26,723 nt of DNA. Origin: JAZDLM01 sp043801895 (GTDB taxonomy: Bacteria; Patescibacteriota; Kazan-3B-28). Below the pieces are notes generated by a model that saw only the letters and a program-made list of their open reading frames with translations, did not search any database and was not told the origin of the DNA. Position numbers and translations under genes: made by a program. Location of the stretch: contig JAZDLM010000054.1 of assembly GCA_043801895.1 (NCBI GenBank), positions 1 to 26,723 of the forward strand, given 5' to 3'. Shown here piece after piece: positions 9,301 to 17,013 of this stretch. Positions within the stretch are counted from its first letter, which is position 1; the number at the start of each line of letters is the position of its first letter.

Positions 9301-10350
9301 CTATTCTCCACCGCCACCCTCGACATTAGGACTAGGGCTCTCCTCCTCTGGAGGGTGACTATTGGGTGAGGGCCTGGCCCCGGAAGCATAGTAGCCGATG
9401 ATGGCCTCCTTGATATAGTCTTCATCCGCTACCATAAAAGCTAATGGGATATCCATCTGCGAGGCTAATTCGCCGACTTTGTCGGGAGATGGGTCGGCAA
9501 TGGCCAGGGTCATACTCTCAAGCGACCGCGACACTGGTATCACGGTATATTTGCGGGCGAGTTCGGCCGGGAGTTGCTTGATCAAATTGGCGTCAATTTC
9601 ATAGCGCGACAGGTCAATGCTCGGCATGTGGTATTGATGGCCGAGTGCTTGAACTAGATCCTCGCGGGAAATCAGCCCTTCACGCAGTAGAATTTGCCCG
9701 AGAGGCTGACCGCTAAGCTGCTGCTCAGCTAATGTTTTCATCAAATCGTGGTGCACTAACTTGCCCTGGTCGATCAACACATCGCCCAATCGCTCGGTTG
9801 GACGACTAACCTGCGACATGGTCACATGCATAGACTGCTGGCGATAGGCTTCGCAAAATTCCCGGATAGTTCGAGCTACATCATGGGGGTGGGGGATAGA
9901 ACGCAACTGGAAAAACCCTTCGCGGCCAGCCGACTCAACGGTAAGATCACCGTAATCTAGCACCGAGGCGAGCAAGCCTTTGATATCTACCCGAACATCC
10001 TGAACCTGATTAAGCGCCACTTGAGAAATCTGGCGATTAAATAAAGAGACAAGCTGAATATCCATTAATTGATTGCGGGTAATAAACCAAACGTCGAGGT
10101 ACCAGATGATCCATTGCATCATCAAAAAGCTGGTCACAAAAACTAGATACGCTCCGCCAAACAACCACAGGCTGGATTTGACGGCCGGCTCAGCTCCATA
10201 AGCCAAATTACTTAATAATAGGTTGATGACCACTAGTGGCAACAACATGGCCATCGACCAAACTACCGGCGCGACTAAATTAAACCAATGGCGCCGATAA
10301 GTTCGCTCGATCTTCTCGCCTGGCTCTAAAATCTCGTCGATGTCGCTCAT
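9301..10350 (-). CDS. Membrane PH-like (bPH2) domain fused to an MshEN domain
   Basis: This 349-aa protein has two parts. Residues about 1-170 hold two membrane helices (about 24-48 and 60-85) and a bacterial PH-like fold of the YdbS/bPH2 type (DVWFITRNQLMDIQ, LNQVQDVRVDIKG, GDLTVESAG). Residues about 185-320 form an MshEN/GspE-N domain. This part has two tandem copies of the signature, RLGDVLIDQGKLVHHDLMKT (187-206) and PLGQILLREGLISREDLVQA (217-236), followed by the usual P-S-I-D-L block. In the family these paired motifs bind cyclic di-GMP; whether they do so here is inference. The C-terminus is acidic, Pro/Gly-rich and probably disordered. The start overlaps the stop of the 68-aa gene by 4 nt (ATGA). 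No ATPase domain of a type II/IV pilus motor follows, which is unusual for MshEN. Confidence 0.85.
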   Translation of the reverse strand: MSDIDEILEPGEKIERTYRRHWFNLVAPVVWSMAMLLPLVVINLLLSNLAYGAEPAVKSSLWLFGGAYLVFVTSFLMMQWIIWYLDVWFITRNQLMDIQLVSLFNRQISQVALNQVQDVRVDIKGLLASVLDYGDLTVESAGREGFFQLRSIPHPHDVARTIREFCEAYRQQSMHVTMSQVSRPTERLGDVLIDQGKLVHHDLMKTLAEQQLSGQPLGQILLREGLISREDLVQALGHQYHMPSIDLSRYEIDANLIKQLPAELARKYTVIPVSRSLESMTLAIADPSPDKVGELASQMDIPLAFMVADEDYIKEAIIGYYASGARPSPNSHPPEEESPSPNVEGGGGE

Positions 10351-10553
10351 AAACTATAGCTAAATACTGCTCCAGTAATAGAAGCGATCAGGATGATAAC
10401 TACTACGGTGAGATAAAGAAAGATGACGGCGGTTGATTCGCGATGCACGATACCGGTTTCCGACCTAAACCGCATCAAGTTATAAACATTAACCACCACA
10501 TAACCAAGGGTCATCAGCAGAAATACGATGTAGAAAATAATGATGATCGCCAT
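10347..10553 (-). CDS. Small two-helix membrane protein (68 aa)
   Basis: The product is almost entirely two membrane helices (about residues 2-25 and 42-66) joined by a short polar loop containing RFRSETGIVHRES. Its TGA stop overlaps the start of the PH-MshEN gene (ATGA), and it begins only 4 nt after the ruvB stop, so it is co-transcribed and probably coupled. No family is recognised. A partner role for the membrane part of the PH-MshEN protein is a guess from gene order. It ends with a UGA stop, consistent with the standard code. Confidence 0.75.
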   Translation of the reverse strand: MAIIIIFYIVFLLMTLGYVVVNVYNLMRFRSETGIVHRESTAVIFLYLTVVVIILIASITGAVFSYSL

Positions 10554-10557
10554 AGTT

Positions 10558-11565
10558 TTACAATAATGCTGGTTTGGGCTCGATCTTTAAGTGGCTGTAG
10601 GCTTTCGGGGTGGCCAGCCGCCCCTGCGCAGTCCGCCGCAGGAAGCCTTGTTGGATCAGGTAGGGCTCGTAAACATCTTCGATGGTCTGGGTTTCCTCCG
10701 AGATCGCTGCCGCTAAAGAGCTAACCCCGGCCGGGCCGCCATTGAACTGAGTGATTAGCACAGACAAAATTTTGCGGTCAACTTCGTCGAGCCCAGCCTC
10801 GTCGATCGTCATCAATTTAAGCGCTTCTTCCACGGTGGTCGGAGTAATTTGACCGTTGTTTTTAACCAACGCGAAATCGCGCACCCGTTTTAAGATCCGA
10901 TTCGCGGTCCGAGGCGTGGAACGGGCCGAGCGGGCAATGACCGCAGCTGCATCAGCCGGTAAGTCGATCTGTAAAATTCTGGCTGACCGCTCAAGAATTC
11001 TTTCAATATCCGCCAATTCGTAAAAATCCAGTCGGTAAGTCGAACCAAAGCGATCGCGTAAGGGAGAGGACATCAGACCGGTGCGAGTAGTCGCGCCAAT
11101 TAGCGTGAACTTCGGCAAATCAAGTTTAAGCGAGCGGGCTGATGGTCCCTTGCCCACCATAATATCCAAACAGTAGTCTTCCATCGCCGAATACAATACT
11201 TCTTCTACCGGTCGGCTGAGCCGATGGATCTCATCAATGAACAACACATCGTCGTCCTGAAGATTGGTTAAGATCGCCGCTAAGTCGCCCGCCCGCTCAA
11301 CAGCCGGCCCCGAGGTAGTTTTTAGACCCACCCCCATTTCGCGGGCGATGATGTTAGCCAGGGTGGTTTTGCCCAAACCCGGCGGGCCAAACAATAAAAT
11401 GTGGTCTAGGGGCTCACTCCGTTGCTTGGCTGCCTGGAGGGCGATTTTCAAACCTGCCTTGATTTTCTCTTGGCCAACATACCCGGAAAAGTCCCTGGGG
11501 CGTAAGCTGACATCCAATTCCTCTTCCTCTGGCTGGGCCTTTGGATCAACAACCCGATTTTCCAT
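10558..11565 (-). CDS. ruvB: Holliday junction branch migration ATPase RuvB
   Basis: RuvB is the hexameric AAA+ motor that, with RuvA, drives Holliday junction branch migration in recombinational repair. At 335 aa it matches the usual family length. The sequence shows LRPRDFSGYVGQ at the N-terminus, Walker A GPPGLGKT (60-67), Walker B with DEIHRL (111-116), sensor I in the IGATTR region, and the C-terminal winged helix (FNGGPAGVSSLAAAISEE, then YLIQQGFLRRTAQGR). Gene order is COG2426-like gene, ruvB, 68-aa membrane gene; ruvA and ruvC are not in this window. A TATAAT box lies exactly 6 nt upstream of the ATG, so an extra leaderless transcript is possible. Confidence 0.97.
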   Translation of the reverse strand: MENRVVDPKAQPEEEELDVSLRPRDFSGYVGQEKIKAGLKIALQAAKQRSEPLDHILLFGPPGLGKTTLANIIAREMGVGLKTTSGPAVERAGDLAAILTNLQDDDVLFIDEIHRLSRPVEEVLYSAMEDYCLDIMVGKGPSARSLKLDLPKFTLIGATTRTGLMSSPLRDRFGSTYRLDFYELADIERILERSARILQIDLPADAAAVIARSARSTPRTANRILKRVRDFALVKNNGQITPTTVEEALKLMTIDEAGLDEVDRKILSVLITQFNGGPAGVSSLAAAISEETQTIEDVYEPYLIQQGFLRRTAQGRLATPKAYSHLKIEPKPALL

Positions 11566-11580
11566 GGCTATATTATAGCC
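11566..11580 (-). promoter_or_regulatory. Palindrome with TATAAT box at the ruvB start
   Basis: GGCTATA-T-TATAGCC is a perfect 7-bp inverted repeat with a one-base centre, lying between the end of the upstream gene and the ruvB ATG. On the minus strand it contains TATAAT (11572-11577) followed by 6 nt and then the ATG, the spacing expected if transcription starts at the start codon. The -35 region is poor. It could be an internal leaderless promoter, an operator overlapping it, or chance. Confidence 0.4.
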
Positions 11581-12056
11581 CGAAAGGCAGAAATTCCACC
11601 TAGGCTAACCAGGGCCACCGCGGTGGTAGCAATGGCCGAGCCGATCAAAACAAATAGAACGGCTCGCCAATAACGAATGCCGAATAGGTGGGCTAGTAAA
11701 GTCCCCGTCCAGGTCCCGCCAATGAATGGTAGCGGGATCGAAACTATTATCATAAGAAATAGACTGCCCCAACGGTCAAAGTCGGTGGAGTGTTTACGGT
11801 GGGTTTTGGCAAAGAAGCGTTCAAACCAATTATCGATTGTTGGGTGCCACGAGCGAACCCAGGTAGTTAGTGGGCCAAGCAACCACAATAACAAAGAAAC
11901 TGAAATAAAATTACCGACTAGACTAGCTGCCAGGGCGGGGAGCAGAGGCAAGTGATAGGCGAGAGCCAGGGGCATCGTACCGTGTTCAAGAACCGGCAAC
12001 ATGCCAGCCACCATTACTGCCAGGTAGGGGTTGATATGGGAAATATCTTCAAGCAT
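11568..12056 (-). CDS. Small multi-drug export family membrane protein (COG2426/PF06695-like)
   Basis: This 162-aa protein has about four membrane segments. It matches the pattern of the putative small multi-drug export family: an N-terminal M-L-P-V-L-E-x-G-x-P-L-A block (GMLPVLEHGTMPLALAYHLP), a loop before the second half, then IPLPFIGGTWTGTLLAHLFG and a C-terminal hydrophobic helix. Family members are poorly characterised, and the export annotation is historical. Its start overlaps the uppP end by 8 nt and its stop lies 2 nt before ruvB, so it is embedded in the operon. The assignment rests on the conserved Pro/Gly-rich blocks and is fairly secure at the family level; the substrate is unknown. 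Confidence 0.75.
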   Translation of the reverse strand: MLEDISHINPYLAVMVAGMLPVLEHGTMPLALAYHLPLLPALAASLVGNFISVSLLLWLLGPLTTWVRSWHPTIDNWFERFFAKTHRKHSTDFDRWGSLFLMIIVSIPLPFIGGTWTGTLLAHLFGIRYWRAVLFVLIGSAIATTAVALVSLGGISAFRAII

Positions 12057-12858
12057 GCCAGAGATACCAAGCGATTAGGCCGATCCCTAAAATAATGCGA
12101 TAGACAGCAAAGACATATAGCCGATGCCGCTTGAACCACTGCATCATAAACCAAATCGCGACCAGACTACTGAAAAACGCGACGGCAAAACTGATTCCCA
12201 AAATCGACCAGTCAATCGCCAGATTACCAAACTCCACCTGCAGCAAGGCATAGCCACCAGCCAAGAGCAAGGCGGGGATTCCCATGAGGAAAGCGTAGTG
12301 AACCGATTCTTCGCGTTTTAGTCCGACATATAATCCGGTGGCGATCGAGGAGCCAGAGCGGGATACCCCCGGCAACAAAGACGCCATTTGCGCCACCCCG
12401 ATGGCAAGGGCGTCAAAAAATGTGAGCTTACCGAGACTCTTACGGCCTTTGGCGATCCGTTCTACCACAATAAAAATTAAACCAACAAAAATGGTCATGA
12501 CCGCTACCGGAAGCAGCCCGCGAGCGGTCTCTTCGAACAACTTAGGGAATAACAAGCCCGCTCCCACTACCGGCACCGTAGAAATGGCCAGTAGCCATAG
12601 CAGCCGGCGGGATTGATTGGTGGCATGCGTGGCCAGCCTGGAGTTCAAGCTACGAATGATCGCGCCAACATCTTTGCGAAAATAGATCAGCAAAGCAGTA
12701 ACGGAGGCCAGTTGCAATATCGCATCAAACAAAGCGCCCTGATCGGGCCATTGAAAAATTTCCCGTACCGCGACGAGATGGCCAGACGAACTGACCGGCA
12801 AAAATTCGGTGAGCCCCTGGACCAACCCCAATAGTGCGGCCGTAAAGTAGAAGTTCAT
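12049..12858 (-). CDS. uppP: Undecaprenyl-diphosphatase UppP/BacA
   Basis: UppP removes a phosphate from undecaprenyl pyrophosphate in the membrane, recycling the lipid carrier for peptidoglycan and other wall polymers. The protein carries both family signatures: LVQGLTEFLPVSSSGHL near the N-terminus and LPGVSRSGSSIATGL in the second half, with about eight membrane segments. I chose the ATG at 12856-12858 (269 aa). An upstream in-frame TTG at 12888 would overlap the protease gene by 26 nt and add residues not typical of the family. The chosen start lies 4 nt after the protease stop. Low sequence similarity in the remaining helices is normal for this family. Confidence 0.95.
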   Translation of the reverse strand: MNFYFTAALLGLVQGLTEFLPVSSSGHLVAVREIFQWPDQGALFDAILQLASVTALLIYFRKDVGAIIRSLNSRLATHATNQSRRLLWLLAISTVPVVGAGLLFPKLFEETARGLLPVAVMTIFVGLIFIVVERIAKGRKSLGKLTFFDALAIGVAQMASLLPGVSRSGSSIATGLYVGLKREESVHYAFLMGIPALLLAGGYALLQVEFGNLAIDWSILGISFAVAFFSSLVAIWFMMQWFKRHRLYVFAVYRIILGIGLIAWYLWHA

Positions 12859-12862
12859 TTGA

Positions 12863-15058
12863 TTACTCAACAATAATCCGCCAACCAAAGACCGGGCCGA
12901 ACCAAGTAATATGTTCGGCGACTAACTGAAAATTCTCTTGATAGGTCCCTCGGGTAGTCGGAGCGGTGATAGTGAATTGGAGATCTAGTGTAGCACCGGG
13001 CGGGATGGTAAAGCCCGAGGCCAATACTCGATTGGCGCTAATCCAAGTAGGTTGGTACAAGATACTTGAGCGGTCGAAGGGCAACGCGGTTCCTAGGCGC
13101 ACTTCTCCGAACGCCTGCGCCCCCACTCCTTGGCCTAACCAAGCCGCTGAACCGATGTTACGAAAACCTACCCCCAGAGCTGTAGTTTGGCCAGGGGATA
13201 AGATAAGTTCAGAAAGAGATCGGCTCTGCACCTCGGCTTGATACGCTGCTGGGTTAGGATTGACCTGGGCCGCTGACTGCCCCTGATCAGCATTATTCGT
13301 GGCACCGGAGCTAATGACATTGACATCCCAATAGATGCCCAGATCGTTCAGCCAGGTTATGTATTCGATCACTGGCGTAAAGTACTCCCGGCTGGCGCCG
13401 ATCGCTTGTCCTTTAATCGTAAAAGTGAATCGGCCAGTCTCGCCCGGTTGAATAATTTTTGAACCCAGATAGCCAACCCGATTATTGGCCGGCCAGCTGG
13501 AATCATAAAATGAACTAGCTCGATCTCTTGGCCGATCGGTGCCCAAACGAATCTGGCCGCGGGCACTCTGCGAATTCGGGTCGCTCACCCACGCTACATT
13601 CCCTACATTTTTTATCTCCACCCAAAGCGAGGCGGTTCCCCCAAGTGGCAAGGCGGGATAGGGGCTCTGCCCGACCCATTGCATTTTATAGACCGGATGG
13701 GCGAGAGGCTTAAATGAAACGACCACGCTAGCCAAGGGAGCGCTAGTGGCTGGATTGATCAGCGCAACTTGTTTATCTTCGGGCGTGGTAGACGAAACAG
13801 TGAATGTAATTTGGCCGCTAGTATTAGTGTTGCCAAGATCAATCGGCTGCCCGTAGGTAACTGGTTGTCCGTTAACAATATTATTGGCGCCGGTAATGGT
13901 GGCTTGGATTTTCGTGTTGGGAAGTAGTTGATTAAAATCGTTGGATACGGTGACGACCACGGTTACCGCCGCCGCGCCGTCCGCTGCTGCTGGACTACCG
14001 GACACCGAGGCCCGGCCGAGTAAAGTTTGCGATTGATAGCGGACGGCTTTGTCGGCATTGACCAGGCCGGCGCCAAACAAAATTGCTTTATCTGAGCCGT
14101 AGCCAATAGGGTCCGCTGTGGTGCGCAGAATATTGTCGATCTGCTGAACTGACAGACTGGGCATCCGTGCCAACATCAATGATATGATCCCGGTCACCTG
14201 CGCTGCGGCGAAAGAGGTGCCGTCGCCCACCACATAGGCACCGCTGGCGGTCGGGCCAGCCATCACGATATTGGTGCCAGGGGCAGAGATATCAATAGCC
14301 GAGCCGGTGTTGGCAAAGTTGGGATGTTGATTGTTTTGATCTACCGCTGTAACGGCGACCACTTGGGGATAGGCAGCCGGATAATAGACCTGAGAGCTGC
14401 TCTTGTTCCCAACGGCCGCGATCATTGGTACTCCGCGACTAATCACATAATCCGCCGCACTAGCTAGAACCGCGGAACTAACATCTGAACCAAAACTCAT
14501 GTTAATGACCTGGGCGCCGTTGTCCACCGCGTATCTCATGGCCTGCGCTACATCGTCGAAGTCTCCGCCCCCGAGACTGTCGAGCGCTTTCAACACCATA
14601 ATTTTGGCGTTCCAGTTGATGCCCGCTAGTCCTTGGCTGTTATTGGCGGTAGCGGCAATAATGCTAGCGATCCCCGTACCGTGACCGTGGACATCCGCGA
14701 TATTGGCGTTATTATCCATGAAGTTGTAGCCATAATAATCATCAGTGTACCCGTTATGGTCATCGTCGATACCGTTGCTAGGAGTTTCGTCGTTGTTAGT
14801 CCAAAGCCGCCCGACCAAATCTGGGTGAGACATATCTACCCCGGTGTCGATCACCGCGATGGCTGTGCTACCAACGCCGACGGTCGCCTCCCAGGCCGAG
14901 TTCACCTTAGTCGTCCGCAGATACCATTGCTGCCCGTAATATGGATCGTTGGGGGTAGTCTGCTGGATGGCAAGCGGGGAGGTCGGCGTGGCTAGCGTCA
15001 TCGGCGCTAAGCCAGTCGTCAAAATTGCGGCCATTAAGGCAATTGCCACTCTACGCAT
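12863..15058 (-). CDS. Secreted S8 subtilisin-like protease with Ig-like and NBR1-like domains
   Basis: This 731-aa protein begins with a signal peptide (MRRVAIALMAAILTTGLAP, likely cut near residue 23). The subtilase domain follows, with Asp71 (AVIDTGVD), His126 (GHGTGIAS), oxyanion Asn218 (AAVGN) and Ser282 (GTSFAAAQV); all catalytic residues are present. A bacterial Ig-like segment lies at about 345-450. Two NBR1-central-like domains follow (about 460-580 and 605-731), each with W, G-N-V/I-G and R-L-G-T-D/A signatures (IKNVGNVAWVS, RNIGSAAWLG). There is no obvious C-terminal anchor, so it may be released or bound through the tail domains. It is the first gene of the operon leading to uppP and ruvB. 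An extended -10 (TGGTAAAAT) lies 6 nt before the ATG. Confidence 0.93.
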   Translation of the reverse strand: MRRVAIALMAAILTTGLAPMTLATPTSPLAIQQTTPNDPYYGQQWYLRTTKVNSAWEATVGVGSTAIAVIDTGVDMSHPDLVGRLWTNNDETPSNGIDDDHNGYTDDYYGYNFMDNNANIADVHGHGTGIASIIAATANNSQGLAGINWNAKIMVLKALDSLGGGDFDDVAQAMRYAVDNGAQVINMSFGSDVSSAVLASAADYVISRGVPMIAAVGNKSSSQVYYPAAYPQVVAVTAVDQNNQHPNFANTGSAIDISAPGTNIVMAGPTASGAYVVGDGTSFAAAQVTGIISLMLARMPSLSVQQIDNILRTTADPIGYGSDKAILFGAGLVNADKAVRYQSQTLLGRASVSGSPAAADGAAAVTVVVTVSNDFNQLLPNTKIQATITGANNIVNGQPVTYGQPIDLGNTNTSGQITFTVSSTTPEDKQVALINPATSAPLASVVVSFKPLAHPVYKMQWVGQSPYPALPLGGTASLWVEIKNVGNVAWVSDPNSQSARGQIRLGTDRPRDRASSFYDSSWPANNRVGYLGSKIIQPGETGRFTFTIKGQAIGASREYFTPVIEYITWLNDLGIYWDVNVISSGATNNADQGQSAAQVNPNPAAYQAEVQSRSLSELILSPGQTTALGVGFRNIGSAAWLGQGVGAQAFGEVRLGTALPFDRSSILYQPTWISANRVLASGFTIPPGATLDLQFTITAPTTRGTYQENFQLVAEHITWFGPVFGWRIIVE

Positions 15059-15064
15059 AAAGCT

Positions 15065-15073
15065 ATTTTACCA
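15065..15073 (-). promoter_or_regulatory. Extended -10 promoter, possibly leaderless, of the protease operon
   Basis: On the minus strand TGGTAAAAT (TG-N plus TAAAAT) is followed by exactly 6 nt and then the protease ATG. The -35 region is weak, as is common with extended -10 promoters. The spacing places the transcription start at or next to the A of the ATG, and no Shine-Dalgarno site exists. The same spacing is seen before ruvB, trxB and the HD-like gene. Confidence 0.45.
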
Positions 15074-15097
15074 CGGCCTTGAGCCAGGTAGCTTGGT

Positions 15098-15126
15098 TTG
15101 ACAGCTTAAACCTTATAAACTAGAAT
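15098..15126 (+). promoter_or_regulatory. Consensus promoter of the tRNA-Lys(UUU) unit
   Basis: TTGACA (15098-15103), a 17-nt spacer and TAGAAT (15121-15126) form a near-consensus promoter on the plus strand. Transcription is predicted to start near 15133, about 20 nt before the truncated tRNA copy and about 58 nt before the intact tRNA-Lys. It lies back-to-back with the minus-strand protease promoter. Confidence 0.75.
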
Positions 15127-15152
15127 CTGAGCGTTTTAGTTGCTCGAGGTTT

Positions 15153-15190
15153 GGGTCCGTAGCTTAGTGGTAAAAGTACTCTGTCTGGGC
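15153..15190 (+). pseudogene. Truncated 5' tRNA copy in tandem with tRNA-Lys
   Basis: The first 22 bases (15153-15174) are identical to the first 22 bases of tRNA-Lys(UUU) at 15191, covering the acceptor 5' strand and most of the D arm. The next 16 bases differ and do not form a recognisable anticodon arm. The intact tRNA then begins immediately. The D stem can still pair, but there is no T arm or acceptor 3' strand. It would be carried as a leader on the tRNA transcript. It may be a remnant of a second tRNA gene that lost its 3' half, or a partial tandem duplication. Confidence 0.65.
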
Positions 15191-15264
15191 GGGTCCGTAG
15201 CTTAGTGGTAAAGCAGTTGCCTTTTAAGCAATTGATGAAGGTTCGATTCCTTCCGGACCCACCA
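15191..15264 (+). tRNA. tRNA-Lys(UUU)
   Basis: The acceptor stem GGGTCCG/CGGACCC pairs perfectly. The anticodon stem GTTGC/GCAAT closes the loop CTTTTAA, giving anticodon TTT (Lys). The T arm has AAGG-TTCGATT-CCTT, and A73 is followed by an encoded CCA. It is read from the promoter at 15098-15126. A hairpin-rich repeat begins directly after the CCA. Confidence 0.95.
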
Positions 15265-15447
15265 ACCTACGCCAAGGCTACGGTTGGCTGCGCCGCTAGA
15301 GGTATCCTATCGGATAACGAATAAGGTTTATAACGAAACTTGAGTGTGCAGGTTGCACACCGTAGCTTTAGCGAAGGTGGGCTGCCTTGTGTTCACGAGC
15401 TACGGTTGGCTGCGCCGCTCAAGGTGTGCTGATAGCACAGATTCTAA
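15265..15447. repeat. Hairpin-rich repeat region after tRNA-Lys
   Basis: This gene-free stretch is packed with small inverted repeats: CCAACC...GGTTGG (starting at the tRNA CCA), GTGTGCA-GGT-TGCACAC (15344-15360) and TGTGCT-GAT-AGCACA (about 15425-15439). A 21-bp direct repeat (beginning GCTACGGTTGG) occurs at 15277-15297 and 15399-15419. At 15361-15377 there is a CGTAG-CTTTAG-CGAAG motif related to one near 26276. Two inverted pairs bracket the tRNA unit: TAGAATCTG/CAGATTCTA (15121 and 15439) and TTATAAAC/GTTTATAA. No coding sequence is apparent. Confidence 0.65.
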
Positions 15448-15470
15448 TATAGAGAGAATAGCGGCGAAGA

Positions 15471-16391
15471 TTACCACTGCAGAAGCGGTAATTCTTTAAG
15501 TAGGTCTGGCCCCCGAAATTCTTCAGCGGTATTGGGCGCCGAGACGGTAATTTTAGTGTTGGGGCGACTAAGTCGCAAAACAAACTCAAACCCGATCGAG
15601 CGACCCGACGATAGATAGCTGTCGGTGAGTTTGAGTTGGGTCAATTGGAAAGTTCGCCGGTTGATCCAAATTTCCGGTTCGTAGTTGGAGATTAGTTTAA
15701 AATCAGGCTCGGACGATTTTAGGGCAAGGGCGTGATCAAGTTGTTCAAGCAAGTTTTGGGCGGCAGCCTGATCAAACCGCACCCGATAGTGGTAGGAGGG
15801 TTGCCCGCCAATAATTGCGCCGGGCAACTGTTCGACAACTTCAAATAACGAATGCTGGGCGATCGCTTCCTTGACTACTAGAGCTTGATCGGGAGTTAAC
15901 ACTAGCGTTTCCTCTACCCCGAGCCGGTCGGAAGGCTGACTGGAATCGGTTACCGGGTGTTTAATTCGGTACCATCTCGCGTCTGCCCCCAATGATACGG
16001 GTAGCAGAGTAGGTAGCACGAGATCGGATAAGCGAAAATAGGTGGCTCCAGACAGTCCAACCATCTGGCCAGCGATGACCACCGGCCCCGCAGAGGAGTT
16101 GGCGCGAACCTGGGCCGAGAGGGTAAATTGAGGCGAGGTAAGATTTTGGTTAGCTACATCGCCCTCGAAAGCAATCCGCGGACTGGCTAAGTCTTCGCCT
16201 AGCACAGTCGGAACATTGCCACTCAGATTAAGATCGGCCTCATAATGGAAGGTTTTTAAACTAGCCAAATTGTCCGAGAATCTGGCTATTACCTCGCTAG
16301 CGGGCAGCGATGGCGAGAACCCGAAACAGCCACCCAAGCCCACCGCCATTGCTACCACCAGCAAACCGAGTTGAAGTGAATATTGCCGCAT
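15471..16391 (-). CDS. Lipoprotein resembling the LppX/LprAFG fold
   Basis: This 306-aa protein has a type II signal peptide with the lipobox VGLGGC and lipidation at Cys22. After it comes the pattern of LppX_LprAFG-type lipoproteins: a helix with F-S-D-N-L-A-S-L-K-T-F-H-Y, then a long antiparallel beta sheet (VAGQMVGLSGATYFRLSDL, YHYRVRFDQ, EIWINRRTFQLTQLKL). In mycobacteria this fold carries lipids between membrane layers; for this protein a lipid- or glycan-binding role is only inferred. It is a single gene, divergent from the PRC-barrel gene. A TATAAT box lies at 16409-16414, giving a leader of about 10 nt without a clear Shine-Dalgarno site. Confidence 0.65.
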   Translation of the reverse strand: MRQYSLQLGLLVVAMAVGLGGCFGFSPSLPASEVIARFSDNLASLKTFHYEADLNLSGNVPTVLGEDLASPRIAFEGDVANQNLTSPQFTLSAQVRANSSAGPVVIAGQMVGLSGATYFRLSDLVLPTLLPVSLGADARWYRIKHPVTDSSQPSDRLGVEETLVLTPDQALVVKEAIAQHSLFEVVEQLPGAIIGGQPSYHYRVRFDQAAAQNLLEQLDHALALKSSEPDFKLISNYEPEIWINRRTFQLTQLKLTDSYLSSGRSIGFEFVLRLSRPNTKITVSAPNTAEEFRGPDLLKELPLLQW

Positions 16392-16473
16392 AGGATAACT
16401 AATTACATATTATATACTCCTTCGGGGTGACTTCAGTTGATTTGCGATATACTTTAGGCAGGAGAGGTGAGAG
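16392..16473. promoter_or_regulatory. Divergent promoter region, lipoprotein / PRC-barrel
   Basis: Minus strand: TATAAT at 16409-16414 serves the lipoprotein, with a weak -35. Plus strand: TATACT at 16448-16453 with an imperfect -35 (GGTGAC, 16-nt spacer) serves the PRC-barrel gene. The latter has a strong Shine-Dalgarno site, GGAGAGG at 16461-16467, a rarity in this window. Confidence 0.5.
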
Positions 16474-17013
16474 ATGAATCTGCGGCAAATCAGCACAGTT
16501 CACGACATGCCGGTCTTGGACCTGGAAACCGGAGAGGTGTTGGGGCGTGTGGTGAGCTGGGCGGTAAATAGTAAGGAGCAGCGAGTAGCAGCTTTTTTGT
16601 TAAATAAAACCAGCTTCTTCCGAACCTGGCCGGTAGTGGTCCCAGCCGACATTGTCGAATACGGTCCTCATATGGTCGTGGCGCGTGACCGCAATTCAAT
16701 CATCGCTCCGCGAGAGGTAGTCGGTCTCCCGGAACTGATCGCCGCTAAAAACACGCTGATCGATTTCCGCGCAGAGACTGAAAGTGGTGAAACCCTGGGG
16801 ACGGTAAAAGACTTTTTGTTCGATACGATCGGTTCGCGAATCCAAAAATACTACATCGGCCCGGTGCTCCCGCTCGGGCAACCTCATCACGAATTAGTGG
16901 TGCCGGCGAGTCAGGTGATCAGTATCGAGGGAGGAAAAATAATTTTTGCCGATTCAGTAGGCCGAGGCTCTGCTCAAGCCACCCATAAGCCAAGCCTAGA
17001 GAGCTTGGATTAA
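16474..17013 (+). CDS. Tandem PRC-barrel domain protein
   Basis: This 179-aa soluble protein is built from two PRC-barrel-like units. The first is at about residues 1-75 (MPVLDLETGEVLGRVVSWAV, then a strand pair with RVAAFLL). The second is at about 85-165 (FRAETESGETLGTVKDFLFD, then IQKYYIGPVLP and HHELVVPASQVISI). PRC barrels are small beta domains found in photosynthetic reaction centre H subunits and in RimM, and widely as stand-alone proteins of unclear role. The ATG at 16474 follows a GGAGAGG site. The gene faces the CCA-enzyme gene and the two overlap by 18 nt at their 3' ends; a small CCAAGC...GCTTGG stem lies in the overlap. Confidence 0.85.
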   Translation: MNLRQISTVHDMPVLDLETGEVLGRVVSWAVNSKEQRVAAFLLNKTSFFRTWPVVVPADIVEYGPHMVVARDRNSIIAPREVVGLPELIAAKNTLIDFRAETESGETLGTVKDFLFDTIGSRIQKYYIGPVLPLGQPHHELVVPASQVISIEGGKIIFADSVGRGSAQATHKPSLESLD

